A stretch of 64,000 nt of DNA, taken from contig VXAA01004295.1 in assembly GCA_013399115.1 (NCBI GenBank), positions 28,796-92,795 on the forward strand, given 5' to 3'. This DNA comes from Anseranas semipalmata. Lineage: Eukaryota > Chordata > Aves > Anseriformes > Anseranatidae. Both the position numbers and the translations under genes were made by a program. How positions within the stretch are numbered: the stretch's first letter is position 1; the number at the start of each line of letters is the position of its first letter. Shown here in pieces: positions 11,659-24,449 of this stretch. The notes beneath the pieces are model-generated. The model did not search any database and was not told the DNA's origin. It saw only the letters and a list, made by a program, of their open reading frames with translations.

Positions 11659-14600
11659 CTCATGGAATTTGTGTGAACTTTTAGGGAGTTTTGTTATTAA
11701 GAATTGATACCCCTTAGTTAAAATCAGTGGGTCATGAGATGGGGGTGGAAATTCATGTCCTGAAAATATCTGCCTGGGAGGGATATGATTGGTAAATGTG
11801 TTGTATGTGACTCAACTGCCGGTACTTTAAACACTGTAAAACATTGAATTTGGTGACATCTATGCTTACATGCTGTTTTGGTTAACAAGGATAAAAAGAT
11901 ACCGCATTGTTTGGATTTTCTGGTGGCAATACAAACCAGGGACCCATCTGTCTTGAAATATCCAACAAGTTTTAGACACTCTGGGAAAGCTCAGAGATAG
12001 ATATTATATATATGGGAAAATTGAAATGTTTAGTGTAAAACCTTTAGACTTTCAAATATTTAAATATTTAACAGCTAAGCGTTTGATTCAGAGAGCAGTT
12101 CCTCACTGTAGGGCAGGCAGTGCAGGCGGAAAGCAGAGCTGAGTGGTCAGGTTGCCCCATCCTGTCTTCTGAAGAAGGGAGGTTTGTTACCGCAGTGGTA
12201 CAGGCAAAGGGAAGGGCAATAGCAGAGGGCGCTGGCTCCCCTGTGCCTGGTGTGTCAAACACTGGGGTGAAGCGAGCTTGTACCCAGTGTGTGCTGCACT
12301 ACCAGGGCACACAGCCAGCATGATGGCAAACGGGGCCAGGGTTTTCACACCATGTTTGAATGGTCTGTTACGTGTGGTTTAAGGATACGTTGCAGACATG
12401 AGTGCCATTTCTTGGTGCTGTACAGTGCTGAGCTGAGGACTATGTGGTGCTGGATCCTAGTGTAGCACCAAAGCACTTGAGGCAGGGGCTAGTAGGAGAG
12501 AGATGGTTATGTCCTCTTTGAGGTTTCCCCAGTAAAACTGGGTCTTCTCTGCAAGACAGGGATGGAGCTCACCAGCAAACAACTCAGCATACAGATACTA
12601 CTGAGCGAGTCACTGGGAAGTAGTGAACGTCTCCTGAGAATTATCTGCTCTGTTCGTTGTTGGCATGCCAACTCTACATGCATCAAACAGTTAAAGGCTG
12701 CTGGAGATCTCTACTAGTGTCAAAGGAGAGAAATCACACTTCCCAGGGCTCTGCTACAGCAGGTTGCATTGCTGTTGGATCACTACAGAGGTAAGTGATG
12801 CTTATGTGGTCCCTGGTTAACAGAAGCAGCTTTTGGGATATGAGACAAGGATTGTTTCAGGGTCCTCAGAAGAGTGAAGAGCCTTGAGGGAATAAGTCCA
12901 TCCGAAGTCGGTGTGATACTGCAACTAAAATTTATCTGCTTTTGAAGCTGGAGATACAAGCAAACCTTAAAAATCTGCTCTTCTTAGATCACACTGCTAT
13001 ATTTATTATTTGTTTTCAATTGGGTTTGGCTTTTGACTGTAAATATTAAAGTAACCGAGTCTTCCTAATTTTTTGGGTCATGACCGGTAATAGGAAGCAG
13101 ACTAGCGTACACACATGAACTTTGTAATCTCTCCACATAAGCTCTCTCTTTACTCTTCACCCTAGGGACAAGTCATCTCTGACTTATGAGTGCTATTCTC
13201 AGCAGAGAGCTAATCTGTTGTTTAGACAAACTGATTTCCATTCCCTTGGGGAAAAAAAGGATAGCAAATAAATGTACAATCTATGAAATCAAGGTTTCAA
13301 TGCAAAGGAGAAGCAAACAGCCAACACTTGGCATCTGGGTTGGTTTTCTTTACTTTCATGCCCTCTTGATGACATCTCTGCAAATCATCAGCTGTTTCAA
13401 TGGAAGGCTAGGCACCACATTTTTTTCCCATGAAGGAGAATAAAAGTGTTAAATTTGCTGTTTGAGAATTCAGGAGAGTTACAGCTTATCTGAAGGCTGC
13501 ATTTCCTCTAGTCAGTGGGAAAGTTAGAAAGGAGCAAGGAAAAATGCATGAGTGGTATTTTTCAGATAGATAAAAGCCATGATTTAGTCCTACTGTAAGA
13601 AAGCCAGTAGCATAATTATTATATCAAAGAATACAGCAACCAAAGTCTCCTACCCTGGAGTGTCCCCTAAGTATAAGGACTTGTAAATCCAGTTTTGCCC
13701 TGGGACCTGGAATTCCTCCTCATGTTCTGCCACCTGCCCGTGGACAGGTGGGATTCAGTGGAGTGCTTTGTCAGTGAGGTGTGTCAGATAATCCCCATCA
13801 GGTCATCCACGGCACTCCACCAGTCACTCTGCTATCAAGGCTGTAGGGTCCCCACAGTTCCTAGGAAAGCTCAGAGGTGCTGGCAGGTGAGGTGCACCCT
13901 CTCAGAACCATATCCACAAGCCCTCACTAACGACAATGATCTTCAGGATTTAGTTTGGTTGTGATATACACTTTCCCCCCAGAAAGGCTTTATGGTTGCT
14001 CAAGTATCAACACCACTCCAGAAGGTCCCAGGCTCTTGTGTTATGTTACTGAGGCGTGCGCAACACAAAGAGGGGAACAGATGTCTGCACTATCCTACTG
14101 AGGGTCTGGGTGCTTGGTTCACTTTCTAGAATATCTTGCAAAGAAAAGGATATATCTGCAAATGTGCAGCTTAGGGGCATGTTGTGGACCACAGCTTGTG
14201 CCCAGCCTGTGTTTGGAGATGACAGAAGTAAATTAGAGAGACTCCTAGGTATGAGCAAGTCTGCAGATTCAAATGCTCAGTTTACCGAAATGGGTTTGAA
14301 GACCAAAACAGAGGATGCTCACCCTACACATGGTATATTGCAGGAGAAGGTGATTCTGAGCATCCAGAGAGACTGCTGCACGTTTTGAGCTACAAGGCGC
14401 ATAGCCAGGCACAGAAGAAAAAAAAATCCCTTGCATGGTGAAATGTTTTGATCCATAGTGAGATGTAGGTTGATACAAGTTAGCAATAGGTCAGTGACAT
14501 CCAGACCTACTGTCTTCCCTCTAAAATCTTTCCACTACTGGATGAGACCTCTGTAGGTATTTTTCAAAGACTCTGTCTATAAATATATGCTGTTGTAGAC

Positions 14601-14931
14601 AAAAAAAAGGTCACGAGACATTGGATTTTCTACATGAGAAAGTTCAAGAGGATTCAAGGGGAAAGACAGAACGTCTTCCTGCTAATAAAAAGGACATACT
14701 TTAATCAACATAGGGCTTCTCATCAAAGAGGATACATGAAATTTCATTTAGATTTGCTTTGAATTATGCTGGCACAGTCTGGCCTTGAGAAAAGTTGACA
14801 TTATGAAAAATGCCCTTCTCTATTGGCATGAAACAAATCACTCAGGATTTTTACACAATGGAAATGGCATAGAGTATCTGGATTTAAATTACTTATCACT
14901 GTATCTTTGTTACAAGATTAGAAAAGGATAA

Positions 14932-15020
14932 ATGGATGGATGGATGGATGGAAGCATGCATGCATGCACGAAAGCATGGATGCATGAAAGTATGGATGCA
15001 TGGATGGATTGGTGGATGGA
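14932..15020. repeat. GGAT/TGCA compound minisatellite
   Basis: GGAT units (four to five) pass into GCAT/TGCA units and back into GGAT, with AAGCATGGATGCATGAAAG-like higher-order units in between. Because the units are multiples of four, the plus-strand frame rotates through Met-Asp-Gly-Trp and His-Ala-Cys residues without a stop. That explains the odd 116-codon frame starting here. I do not consider it a gene. Confidence 0.9.
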
Positions 15021-16119
15021 GAAGCTGGCAAATTATTTTCTGACCTCCATTTTCAGTCAGTTGCATGACATTTTTTCACAGGACACAGCAATCCTTTTTA
15101 CAGGTATACTTACAACTGTAAAAGTTAAAAACAGTGAATTTACCGAGTCAGTGGCCATTCATTTTTCCACCTGTTTCATGAAGTCAAACCCAATTGGGAG
15201 TTTTGAGCGCCAGGGTCATAATTTCCAGAAGATAAGAGAGGTGGCTCTGGAGGGCCCGTCAGATGAAGTCCTGCCTTGTTAGGAGTATTAAAAATAAATC
15301 CTTTATACAAGGAGTTTATTACTGTCATCCTGAGAAGAAACCCGTCTATGCTGACCCACCTTAATAAATGTTAGCTACAGCACTCAGGATTTCCAAATAA
15401 CAAAGCAAAGCAAAGCTATAGCCCTTGGGAAGGGCTTTTTCTTTTGAAAGAAAGAGAGCTCATTTTCCTTTATTACCCTGCTTTATACGTCAGATACCTT
15501 TGATGTATGGGGAATAAAATTTAGCTGTCAAGCTTCTTTTATTTGGCTCGTGCAGGGCATCCTATGCCTCAGCAGCAAACAGGGAAGTCTCTGTGGTTCT
15601 AACATTTTTCTCCTCTAGAAAAGGGCTTTTTATGCTCCATTTGATGATTCAGCACCAGTACTTTTAAAAAATATATATCTGTATTCAATTGCTACTTAGC
15701 CAAAAAACCAGTGATCAGAGGAATAGCTAACTTGTCCAGTAATTCTCCTCAGTCTCTTTCATCAGCTGTTTCTCTCTTTTGAAAGCATTCATGTTCTGCT
15801 CAGGCTTTTTATGAGTTATGCCATTTCTTCAGGACCCCCATTTGCAATTAGTCTAAAGGATATTTCCTTTTAAGGTATTGAGGCTATTTCTGAAATGGCT
15901 GCGGCTAAATCATGTGAAGCATAACACAGTACAGCTTTCTTCGTTTGCGGGGACGACTGGATAGGGCACTTTAAGCAGTCATTTTCTCCTTCACCTTAGT
16001 TGCTCATGTTTTCTTTCAAAGTCTTTAAAAAGGGTCTGCTGCTACATCCTCTCACTTTACAATTGTCATTGTTGGCTTGTTTTTGTTTTTCTAAATATGT
16101 GCTGCAGCCCAATGTGGAG

Positions 16120-16136
16120 AAAAAAAAAAAAAAAAA
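16120..16136. repeat. Poly(A) tract
   Basis: About 17 A after GTGGAG. No processed gene body was recognised upstream. Confidence 0.75.
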
Positions 16137-17592
16137 GCTCTGTGCTTAATTGCAAAGCATCTGCTATGGAGCATTTCAGTCCTACACTGAGGATCTGTAC
16201 CACATCCGGTAGCAGCCCCACCAGAAGCAAGATGCTACCAGTATATATCCTTTCAAAAGCAGAATCTGTCATAAAGGCTACAAGAGCATGATTTATCTTA
16301 TTCCTTAAAAGCAATTCTCCAACAGTATGAGCAATAGAAAAACTTCCCACAAAATGGGGTTTTACTAAGAAATTCTTTATGCAGAGGTTGCCAACAACTG
16401 CATCACTGCACAGTGATCATGGCTTCAGTTGTTCAGTATTAGCACGTATTCCTGTTGGTTTTCTTTTTTAAATAAAGTTTCATATAAACAAGATGCTGAG
16501 GAAACAGCTGGCTTTGCCCCTCACACTGAAGGAATCCATACACCTGACTTTGCAGAAAGACTCTTTTTAGGCTGCAACTTTGGGCATGCCTGGGAGCCTT
16601 CCCATGCAGTGGGACATGGGGGCTGCTCTTCGACCTGCTGACACAAGCCCTGGGGTGGATGGGGCCTGCTGAGATCTTGCTGCTGAGTTCTCCTGAACAG
16701 CCATGGAGAAGCAGGGTGCTCTCTCCCCCACACCACACAGAGGGCATGGAGGCAGTGTAGTGGCAAGCCTCTCACAACCTGCACAGCAGTCAAGTGCCAA
16801 GTGAGGTTTAGCAATGGTGAAACAGACTATTAAAATTTTTGTAATGCCAGAGTATATATAATAGTTTCTGGAAGGTTTTCAAGACACGCATACTGTTACC
16901 ATCAGTACATTTGCATACTGAAATCTCACAACTTGGGGAAAATGGGTTTGGAAGAAGTTGCTCAAAGCACCTCTCAGTACTCTTATTAATAAAGGTGGTA
17001 CATTGGTCTAACCTACCTTACAAAGAATTTGAGAATATTTTAGGAATGCAACACTTTTCTCTGTAGATTTACCCTCCTCTCACAGCTGTGTGATGGCACT
17101 TTCCTCCTGGCAGGCAGTCCTAACACTCTTTTCCTTTCTCTTTGGGAACGAAAACAGGTATCTTCAAGCTTCATGCATCTAGTAGAGATGGAGTGTTTTG
17201 TTCTCTGAAAAATGTATTTTTATATTTTCTCTTCAAAATGTCAGTTGTTGTAGATTTTAAACAATCTGGGTCCCTTTCACTACAAACCACGCTAATCCAG
17301 GTTCCCAGGCTGCCTTTCTCTGTGGCTGTTACACGTCTCCTCTTGCCTTGTTTTCCCATGCTGTGGTGAAGTGGGAAAACAGGTTTCCATTCAAACTACG
17401 TTTGTACATGGTTTTGCTCAGAAAGTTCCAAAATGACTAGAAGGAGAGAAACTTTCCAAGTGTCTAACATTGCATTCCAGGGTTTTGTTTACAAAATATA
17501 TGGCTGTGTAAAATCATAATAACAATGTCTTCACCAGGTTCAAGTTTTTAATACAAGGCAGATAGCACTAACCAAAGGAGCATTGCAAAGTC

Positions 17593-17593
17593 A

Positions 17594-17624
<31 letters not shown>

Positions 17625-17640
17625 CAAAACAACACAACAC
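17593..17640. repeat. (AAAAC)n microsatellite
   Basis: Seven to eight AAAAC units decay into AACAC units at the right end. Confidence 0.9.
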
Positions 17641-19199
17641 TTTTATGTTTTTCATTTTCCTAACAAACCTTGAATTCTACACCTGCCTTTTCCATTAAGA
17701 GATGGCCAAGACAGAATAGCCAATAGTACCTAAAATTGTATGCTATCAGAGTTTTACTCCAGAACACTGTCCCTGTCTTAATAAAAACTAAAATAATTCA
17801 ATTCCCAAGATTTTTTGCTGCTTTTACACTTGATTTCTTTGTGTTTTAGGTTCATAGCAAAACAGAAAAATAAGATGGACACCTTGTTCTTTTTGCCTCC
17901 CATAAGGGTAAAGATTGTACTTTATATAATGCTTTAGGCTCTTTTATTTGGAACATAAAATGAGGGTGGTGGTTCACAGAACTGAATGTAACACTATTTA
18001 CAGCAGTTTGCTTCATATTTGTGATTTTTGACCAAGCAAGAGTTTTTTTCACTCAGAAAGTTCAACCTGCTCATCAGCCACCTGAGCTGCACGTATGTAT
18101 ACATATACTTGTGGATTAACAATATGGTCTACCAGTTGGACATCTCTGCAGCAGCCCAAGCTAGTCCATCTTGCACTCAAACAGAGATGGTACTTGAATT
18201 TGTAACCAGACTATGACTGTGTCATGTCTGGATAAATTCACAGTAACTTCACTCTCTAAGCAACTTTTTCAGATCCAGAACTCCATAATAATGTTTGCTG
18301 TGCAGAGAATTAAAAAGGTTTGGGATACATGAGGATGATGTGTTCAGATCTATCTGAGTAGTTATCTGTAAGCACTGGTACAATAAATCAACAGAATCTT
18401 CTTTAGGTTTGATCATCTCAATTTCTTATGCAGCCAGATCTTCTTCTTCCTCAATTTCTAAAGGAAATGGGAGAGAGAAAGAAAGGATGATGTGCATTGC
18501 CCCAAGGACACAACTGGGTTGAGTACCTACATCTGGGAGAGAGGATATTCTCTGTCACACAGTGTAGTCATTACCACCAGTAGCCAGTTCTGCACTTTTG
18601 CCTTTTTTAACCTACAAATCACTTGCTTTTCAAGACTGTAAGTCAACAAGTTTTACTCAGACCTTTCTGAAATCTTCACATTTCCTAGGCAGAAGTTATT
18701 CTCACTCAAACCCTGAATTATTAGGCAACCCACCTGTCAAGCAAGCAGGCAAGCAAGTCTGCTTAAGATTATTTTCCCCCTGGAGAAGACAAACATTTTC
18801 CAGTTTCATATGTGTTTATTTTGACCACTTTTATGAGAAACCCTTGGTGTCAGGTGTAGAGGTCTTCACACATTAAGGACAACATTTGGCAAGTTTGGCT
18901 CTCAGTTTTCACGTTTTGCAAAAATCACAGCAAGGGATCTCTGCACCTTCTAACGCAGAACATATAAAATCCTTTCCTACAGTTTATGAGTTGTCATGAC
19001 TCTGTTTCTTATTCACAGACTCTGAAATCAAGCTGTGGAGGCTCTCATGGCTGGCTGCTGCCTTCCTGAACCCCTTGTCCATCGCTGTATCGGGGGGCTG
19101 GAGTTTCTGGGGAGGCATCCAGCAGAACTGCCAGATATTTTGCAGCAGTAGAATTGAAAAGTTTAGCGGTGTTTTTCCTTCTCTGATCTGTTCTTGTGC

Positions 19200-19250
19200 A
19201 TCTGTGCGTGGTGTGTGAGCCTAGGTGTGCGTGTGTATATGTATACACAC
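19200..19250. repeat. Imperfect (GT)n with TATA/CACA end
   Basis: GT-rich dinucleotide stretch with interruptions, ending GTATACACAC. Alternating purine-pyrimidine sequence of this type can adopt Z-DNA, but the array is short and broken. Confidence 0.65.
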
Positions 19251-21670
19251 GAAATATATGAACATAGTGGACCTCAGTGGACTCCAGTGTTGACAGAACT
19301 GCAGTGATGATCTTAGAACTATAAGTAGTTTGCAAATAGCATAAGATAAAAAAAATAGAGTATTATGAACTTTCCAACCTGAAAGACAACCTTTATAACC
19401 CCTCACGTTGTTCATCACCCAATCCTCAACATGACTGGGAATGTAAAAATATTTGAACAAAATATGTCATCAGCATTTACATCTTCACAGAAATACATGT
19501 AAGGTTTTGTTTTCCCTTCTACTGAAGCACCAATGCATGTTTCATGCATTTTAGCTCTTACTATAAGTTTCAGACTAGCCTTCCTCCCAGTTTTCCTCCT
19601 CTTTATTTAGGTCTTTTTGTTAATGAACAGATAAAATGTTATCCATATCAGCCTAATTTACTTCCATTTTTCAAGCATCGAAATGCTTAATAGTTTAAAA
19701 ACATAATTGCAAAGCAGTGTTCCTTGCAAAGTCTGTTACAGGGAAATTTATCTGTCCTGGATGACTTACAAAAGATTACTGGCTTTCATCATTACACAGG
19801 CAATTCTGTAAACAAGACACAGACCCTAGTTATTAAAAGGCTTATAGCTTATTAACAGAAAAAAGTGGGCATGTTCATTTACAGTTTTAAAACAATTGTA
19901 GTCTACTTCATGTCTGTAATTGCCACTCTGTCCAGGAAGCCTTGGGTTTCTTAGATGGGAAAAAAAAAAAGTCTAAATTATGATGTTTGCATGTACTGCA
20001 ACATTTTATTGCAATTAAATTAAACCTTAACTTTACAGATCACATCATCCCTCCCACTGTATGCGACACAAAAGAGAACCATTTTGCAACATGGTAATGA
20101 AACGAACGCTCCTCCAACAACACTCTTCCAGCAGCATGCAGCTAAACATTTTTTCCTGTTCCTTTTGAATCAAAAGCCTCCTTTCGTACAACTTCTAAAA
20201 GCAAACATGAAAATGCAGTTTTTGGAAATGAGCCTCATGTTTTGTTCAGCTGTTGTGAGACCGGGTTTTCACCGTCATAATGACAGCTTGAATCTTTCTT
20301 GAAGAAAGAAAAATTGAGGTGCTTAAAATCACAAGTGTGCTGAACAACTGGTGAAGGAAAACAGCCTTTGACATCAGCAACTCGCTCAATGTCAAAATGT
20401 TAGTGGTGAAGTAGTGGCAGCTGGCAGTCCTGCCGCTGCTCCCTCACCACCCCTGCCAGTTACACGGGGAGTGGCTTTGTGCTTTGGGACCACACCACAG
20501 AGCTCACCTGAGCATCCTAATGTGCCATGCGACATTTCCAATCAGCAGAAACACCCTGGGAAAGATCCCTGCTTGGCTTCCATTACAGACACAAAACACT
20601 TCCCCACCTGCCCTGGAAGAGGATTTAAGGCTTTGTCAGACAAAGACAAATGACAGTGTAGGTGGGTGATTGATGAGACCTCTTTACATCACCAAAAGCA
20701 TTCATTTGAGTCCCTTGCGTCTCATAAGCTCACAGCTGTCTACTTTTGGTTGCTTATTGCCAAACACAGAATTTTATTTTCTATCAGAGTTCTTCTACAA
20801 ACAGGTTCGTACTTCTGCACAGATATTTTGCGCAGAAATCCCTTCATGTACCTTCCTAGTTTGCATAACTTTGCAATATTCTACCTATATTCTTCACATA
20901 TTTGAGGGCCTTGATTTAAAATGTGTTGTCAGAGCTAAGCTGTGAATCACATAGACTCATTTATGCCAGACTTTAAATGCAGCATGACTTGATGCTCAGA
21001 CATCTATTGTTCCCACTAAAAACCTTCATGCAGCTACCCCAGTAACAGAAATGTGAATAGCCATACAGTAGCTGTCTTGAAGTGATGATGTATTACTGTG
21101 GACACTTTTTATTATGTTACAGATTATATAAATTCCTCATTGCCTTCCAATTCTTATTTTGATTTTTATAAACAACTCTTTAGTTCAGAAATGTGTTGCA
21201 GCACATCTATGTCACAAAACATTCATTCTTCACACTGTACCAAGGGGTTATCGTCTTCTGGGTTACACTCATTAAAAATCATGAAGCTTTTGCAGATGCT
21301 TACATTACATTTGGTAGTGAAATGCCATGCACTAGATATTTGGAAGCCAAGCAGACTGAGTGTACTGTGTAACTGACAGCCATAGGAATAACAAAGAAAC
21401 TTTCCCAATACACATCAGTGCATGAGGTGGGGAACATTATGGTTTATGCTGGTGGTGGCCCAAAGCTACAATATCCTGGGGCAGGGGCATCCATCCTATG
21501 GCTGTTACTGTCTCTGGAAAGCTGTCTTGTAGGCAATGATTAATAAAGTGAAGGTCTGCAAGGCAGAAGTGCAAATCAGCCTTTGCTAATTACATAGGCA
21601 GCAAGCTCTGAAGGACAAATAGCATAAATTAGCATTGCTTAAGATATCGTCTGCGAGTGATATATTAGCT

Positions 21671-21701
21671 CAAACAAACAAACAAACAAACAAAAAAAAA
21701 A
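21671..21701. repeat. (AAAC)n microsatellite
   Basis: About five CAAA units followed by nine A. Confidence 0.85.
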
Positions 21702-24433
21702 CCTGGGCCTCTTTCCTCTATGTCTGTTAAACTCTCTGTCTAGTGTTAACACACTTTACCTGTTTAACCCATCATCAAGGAGCCTCCAGCAAAGCTCATT
21801 CAGATCTGAAGAGATCTTGAGTGAGAAATACCAGTAAGTCATTTACTTGCAGCTTGTTCCAGTACTCAGTGGAGATGTCTCTGCCTTGCAAGACACTTCA
21901 GCGGGTTGTGTAAGAACACCCAGCATCCATCATCATGGTTTCTGCTCTGAAAAAAAGTTTTCTGCACCAATAAGAATAACTATTCTTTAGCAAAATATGA
22001 AGAGGTCCTGTGGCTCCCAGGCCTGTCACCACCTACTTTCTCCTTTAGACCTGAAGCCTAAATGTCCTTAGGTGAAAGGTCTGTCACTGGTAGATTGCTT
22101 CTCAAACCACAGGATTGTTTGGAAAACCTGCCTGTCCACCTCATTGCATCCATACCAATGAAAACAAACAGATTTTTTTTTCAGACAAAATCGTGGTTTT
22201 CCACACAAAGATGAAACTTGGGGTGAAAGTATTTAGAACCCCATCTTGCCACCAGAAAGGGTCTGGGAACTCACACCACGTTCTCCTCTGCCAGGTCTCC
22301 TGCAGTTGCTGGTGGGAGCCAACGTCACACAACCCGAGGGGTGGTAGCGGTGCTGGGGGATGCCCATGTGTTCTTCTTCGTGGACGGGTCTTGTACTCAA
22401 CCTTTCCACTGGTGCTGACCCTGCTACAGGACCTCGTACTCAGTTGAGGTGGTTGAGCCATACTGGTTAGAGGACCATATAATGCTGGGAGAGCAGAGGC
22501 AAGCAGCCTGTTTCAAAGTTTACAAAACAAAATCAGGCACTGGCTGCCCTCAGCAGCTGCCACCAGCGCGAGCAGGCCCAGATCGCATTGCGCTGGCACC
22601 ACACTGTGGACTTTCGGTACCACTGCAGAAGCTCCTGTGCCACCTCCTGGCCTCCCGCTGTGCCAGCACACAGCACCTGGCCCAGCTTCTTCCCACCCAG
22701 CACCCACACCCACGTGTGTTCAGGTTTTCAGTCAGACCAGAGATTTCTGCAAGGTGCTTCCTCACCTTTTCCAATATAAACACAGCTTTTAGGGCAGGAC
22801 ATAACTGGATTCAGCAGGATGGATTTTTCTGTGGTGTGGCTTCACAGACTTGGAGATGTTTAAATGTCACAAGAAGCTGTGTTTTGTAACCAAAAGCTGC
22901 TGTAGCAGAACACTCTCCCAGTTCTGGCCGGGCACATAGTTGCCATCAAGAGCAACTTGGCACCTACGCAATGCTAGCCACTTATCAGTGTTGAATATTT
23001 TGCCTTCCAGAGAGCAATGACTGCATCGCTGTCTGACTGTATCAGGACACACCATTCCTTCCTCCCAGCTGAAACGGGCAGGTGCTGGTAGGCCTTGGGT
23101 CTTGAATCCTGTACTTGTTTTGTGTGGTACACTGTGGGAATGAGCTTGTTAGCAGCTGGATTTGATTTACCTTATACCAGGCTCGTGAGGCTGTGCAAGG
23201 TGCAGCTGGGTTCTGCTGGCCTTGGTCTGCCTGCCAGGGCCCAAGGGGCTGGGTGTCAGTCAGGGCTTCGGCACCCGCACCAAAAACTGCAGCAACCCAA
23301 ACAAGTTGGTCTGATTGCCACACTTGTTGACTCACCACAACCAACAAAATTCAGGATCTCTAAAAGCTTGGGCACTTATTTAAGAATATAAATAGGCATT
23401 CAGACATTGCACTAATAAGGTTGTCTTGTTAGCTTATACTAGTGATTAAAGAACATTCATAACTTTGATTTTTTGTAAACTTTTTGGTAAGATATCTTCC
23501 TTTATTCTGCAGTATAAATTACCACAATACAAAATTTTTGACCATTGCTTGAGATAAGTAAGATGAAAGAAAAATATGTGGAGAAGGGAAACAGGTGACA
23601 GATCAAATCCCATCAAGGTGTGAACATTTCACCTACCCACAGTTAGAGACAATGGGATCCCCCGTCCTTTCCCCCAGTACCCAGGTAGGCGTTCTCAAGG
23701 TGGTGGAGGTCCAATGGGCACCTTCCTGGCTGTCTCTGGGGCTGGCAGGTGAGAGGCAGCTCAGTGGCAGTGGCAGGGGATGAAGAGAGGAGCAAAAGCC
23801 AGAGCCAGAAGTTTCCGAGAGTGTTATTCAGACAAGAAGTCCAGCCCTAAGTCAACAGGCTTTCCAAAAGAAGATCTTCCTGACAAGCAGAGAGAGCTGC
23901 TCGCCATCCCTAGCATTTTCTGGGTACAGCTGGAATCATGATGCTCCCTAACTCTGCTTCTGCACAGCACTTGCTTACCCACCACCATAATCAGACGTGC
24001 ACTGGACCATGATTTTGACTGTCCATACAATAACTGTTCACCCCCTGTAGACTTTATGTATCTCACAAATAGTGTATGTAAATAGCACACAGATGTCATC
24101 CAGCACACTGCCACCAAACAAGAAATCCATCAAGCATGAGCTGGTTATTAATTTCCTTTGTGTCCCAGTCTAAGACTTGTCATCCTTAGATTTGTGTTAT
24201 TGGCACTGTCTTAACAAGGGGTGGTGATAGGCTCCTAAATGTCAGAGCTTGATCGCCTTTCAAGATCAAAGACTTTTCTTATTTCACTAAATTTATTAAA
24301 ACGAGTTACTCATTGCTGAAACTTCTGACAGTTTTAGGAATATCAATCTATTGTAATTAAACACCAGCTGTCTGCTTGTAATTTAGAAAAATGGTAACTG
24401 TCTGTTGCAGATCACTTATTGTAACTGTGATTC

Positions 24434-24449
24434 TTTTTTTTTTTTTTTT
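24434..24449. repeat. Poly(T) tract
   Basis: About 16 T between GATTC and AAACAAGG. Confidence 0.75.

Larger units (their letters stand above)
6966..14931. other. Non-coding DNA with scattered simple repeats
   Basis: No gene is supported. The segment holds an (AAAC)n array, T and A runs and two small local duplications. A GC-richer stretch at about 7540-7800 carries overlapping frames of 80-107 codons on the minus strand that I do not recognise. From about 8000 onward it is ordinary AT-rich bird non-coding sequence. A frame at about 13675-13886 ending at a CAG/GTGAGG donor-like site was considered as an exon and not accepted. Confidence 0.6.

Noticed and set aside
12053..12071. AT palindrome AAATATTTAAATATTTA.
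   Set aside because: Such a self-complementary stretch is expected by chance in AT-rich DNA.
13675..13886. About 70 open codons ending at a CAG/GTGAGG donor-like site, considered as a coding exon.
   Set aside because: There is no pyrimidine tract before any usable AG, an in-frame TAA lies just upstream, and the peptide resembles nothing I know.
14932..15282. 116-codon frame with a repeated Met-Asp-Gly-Trp start.
   Set aside because: It starts inside a tetranucleotide repeat and has no recognisable domain.
22260..22730. GC-rich stretch with several overlapping frames up to 146 codons, considered as an exon cluster or viral fragment.
   Set aside because: No splice-site pair fits a single frame, and no motif of any protein family was recognised.
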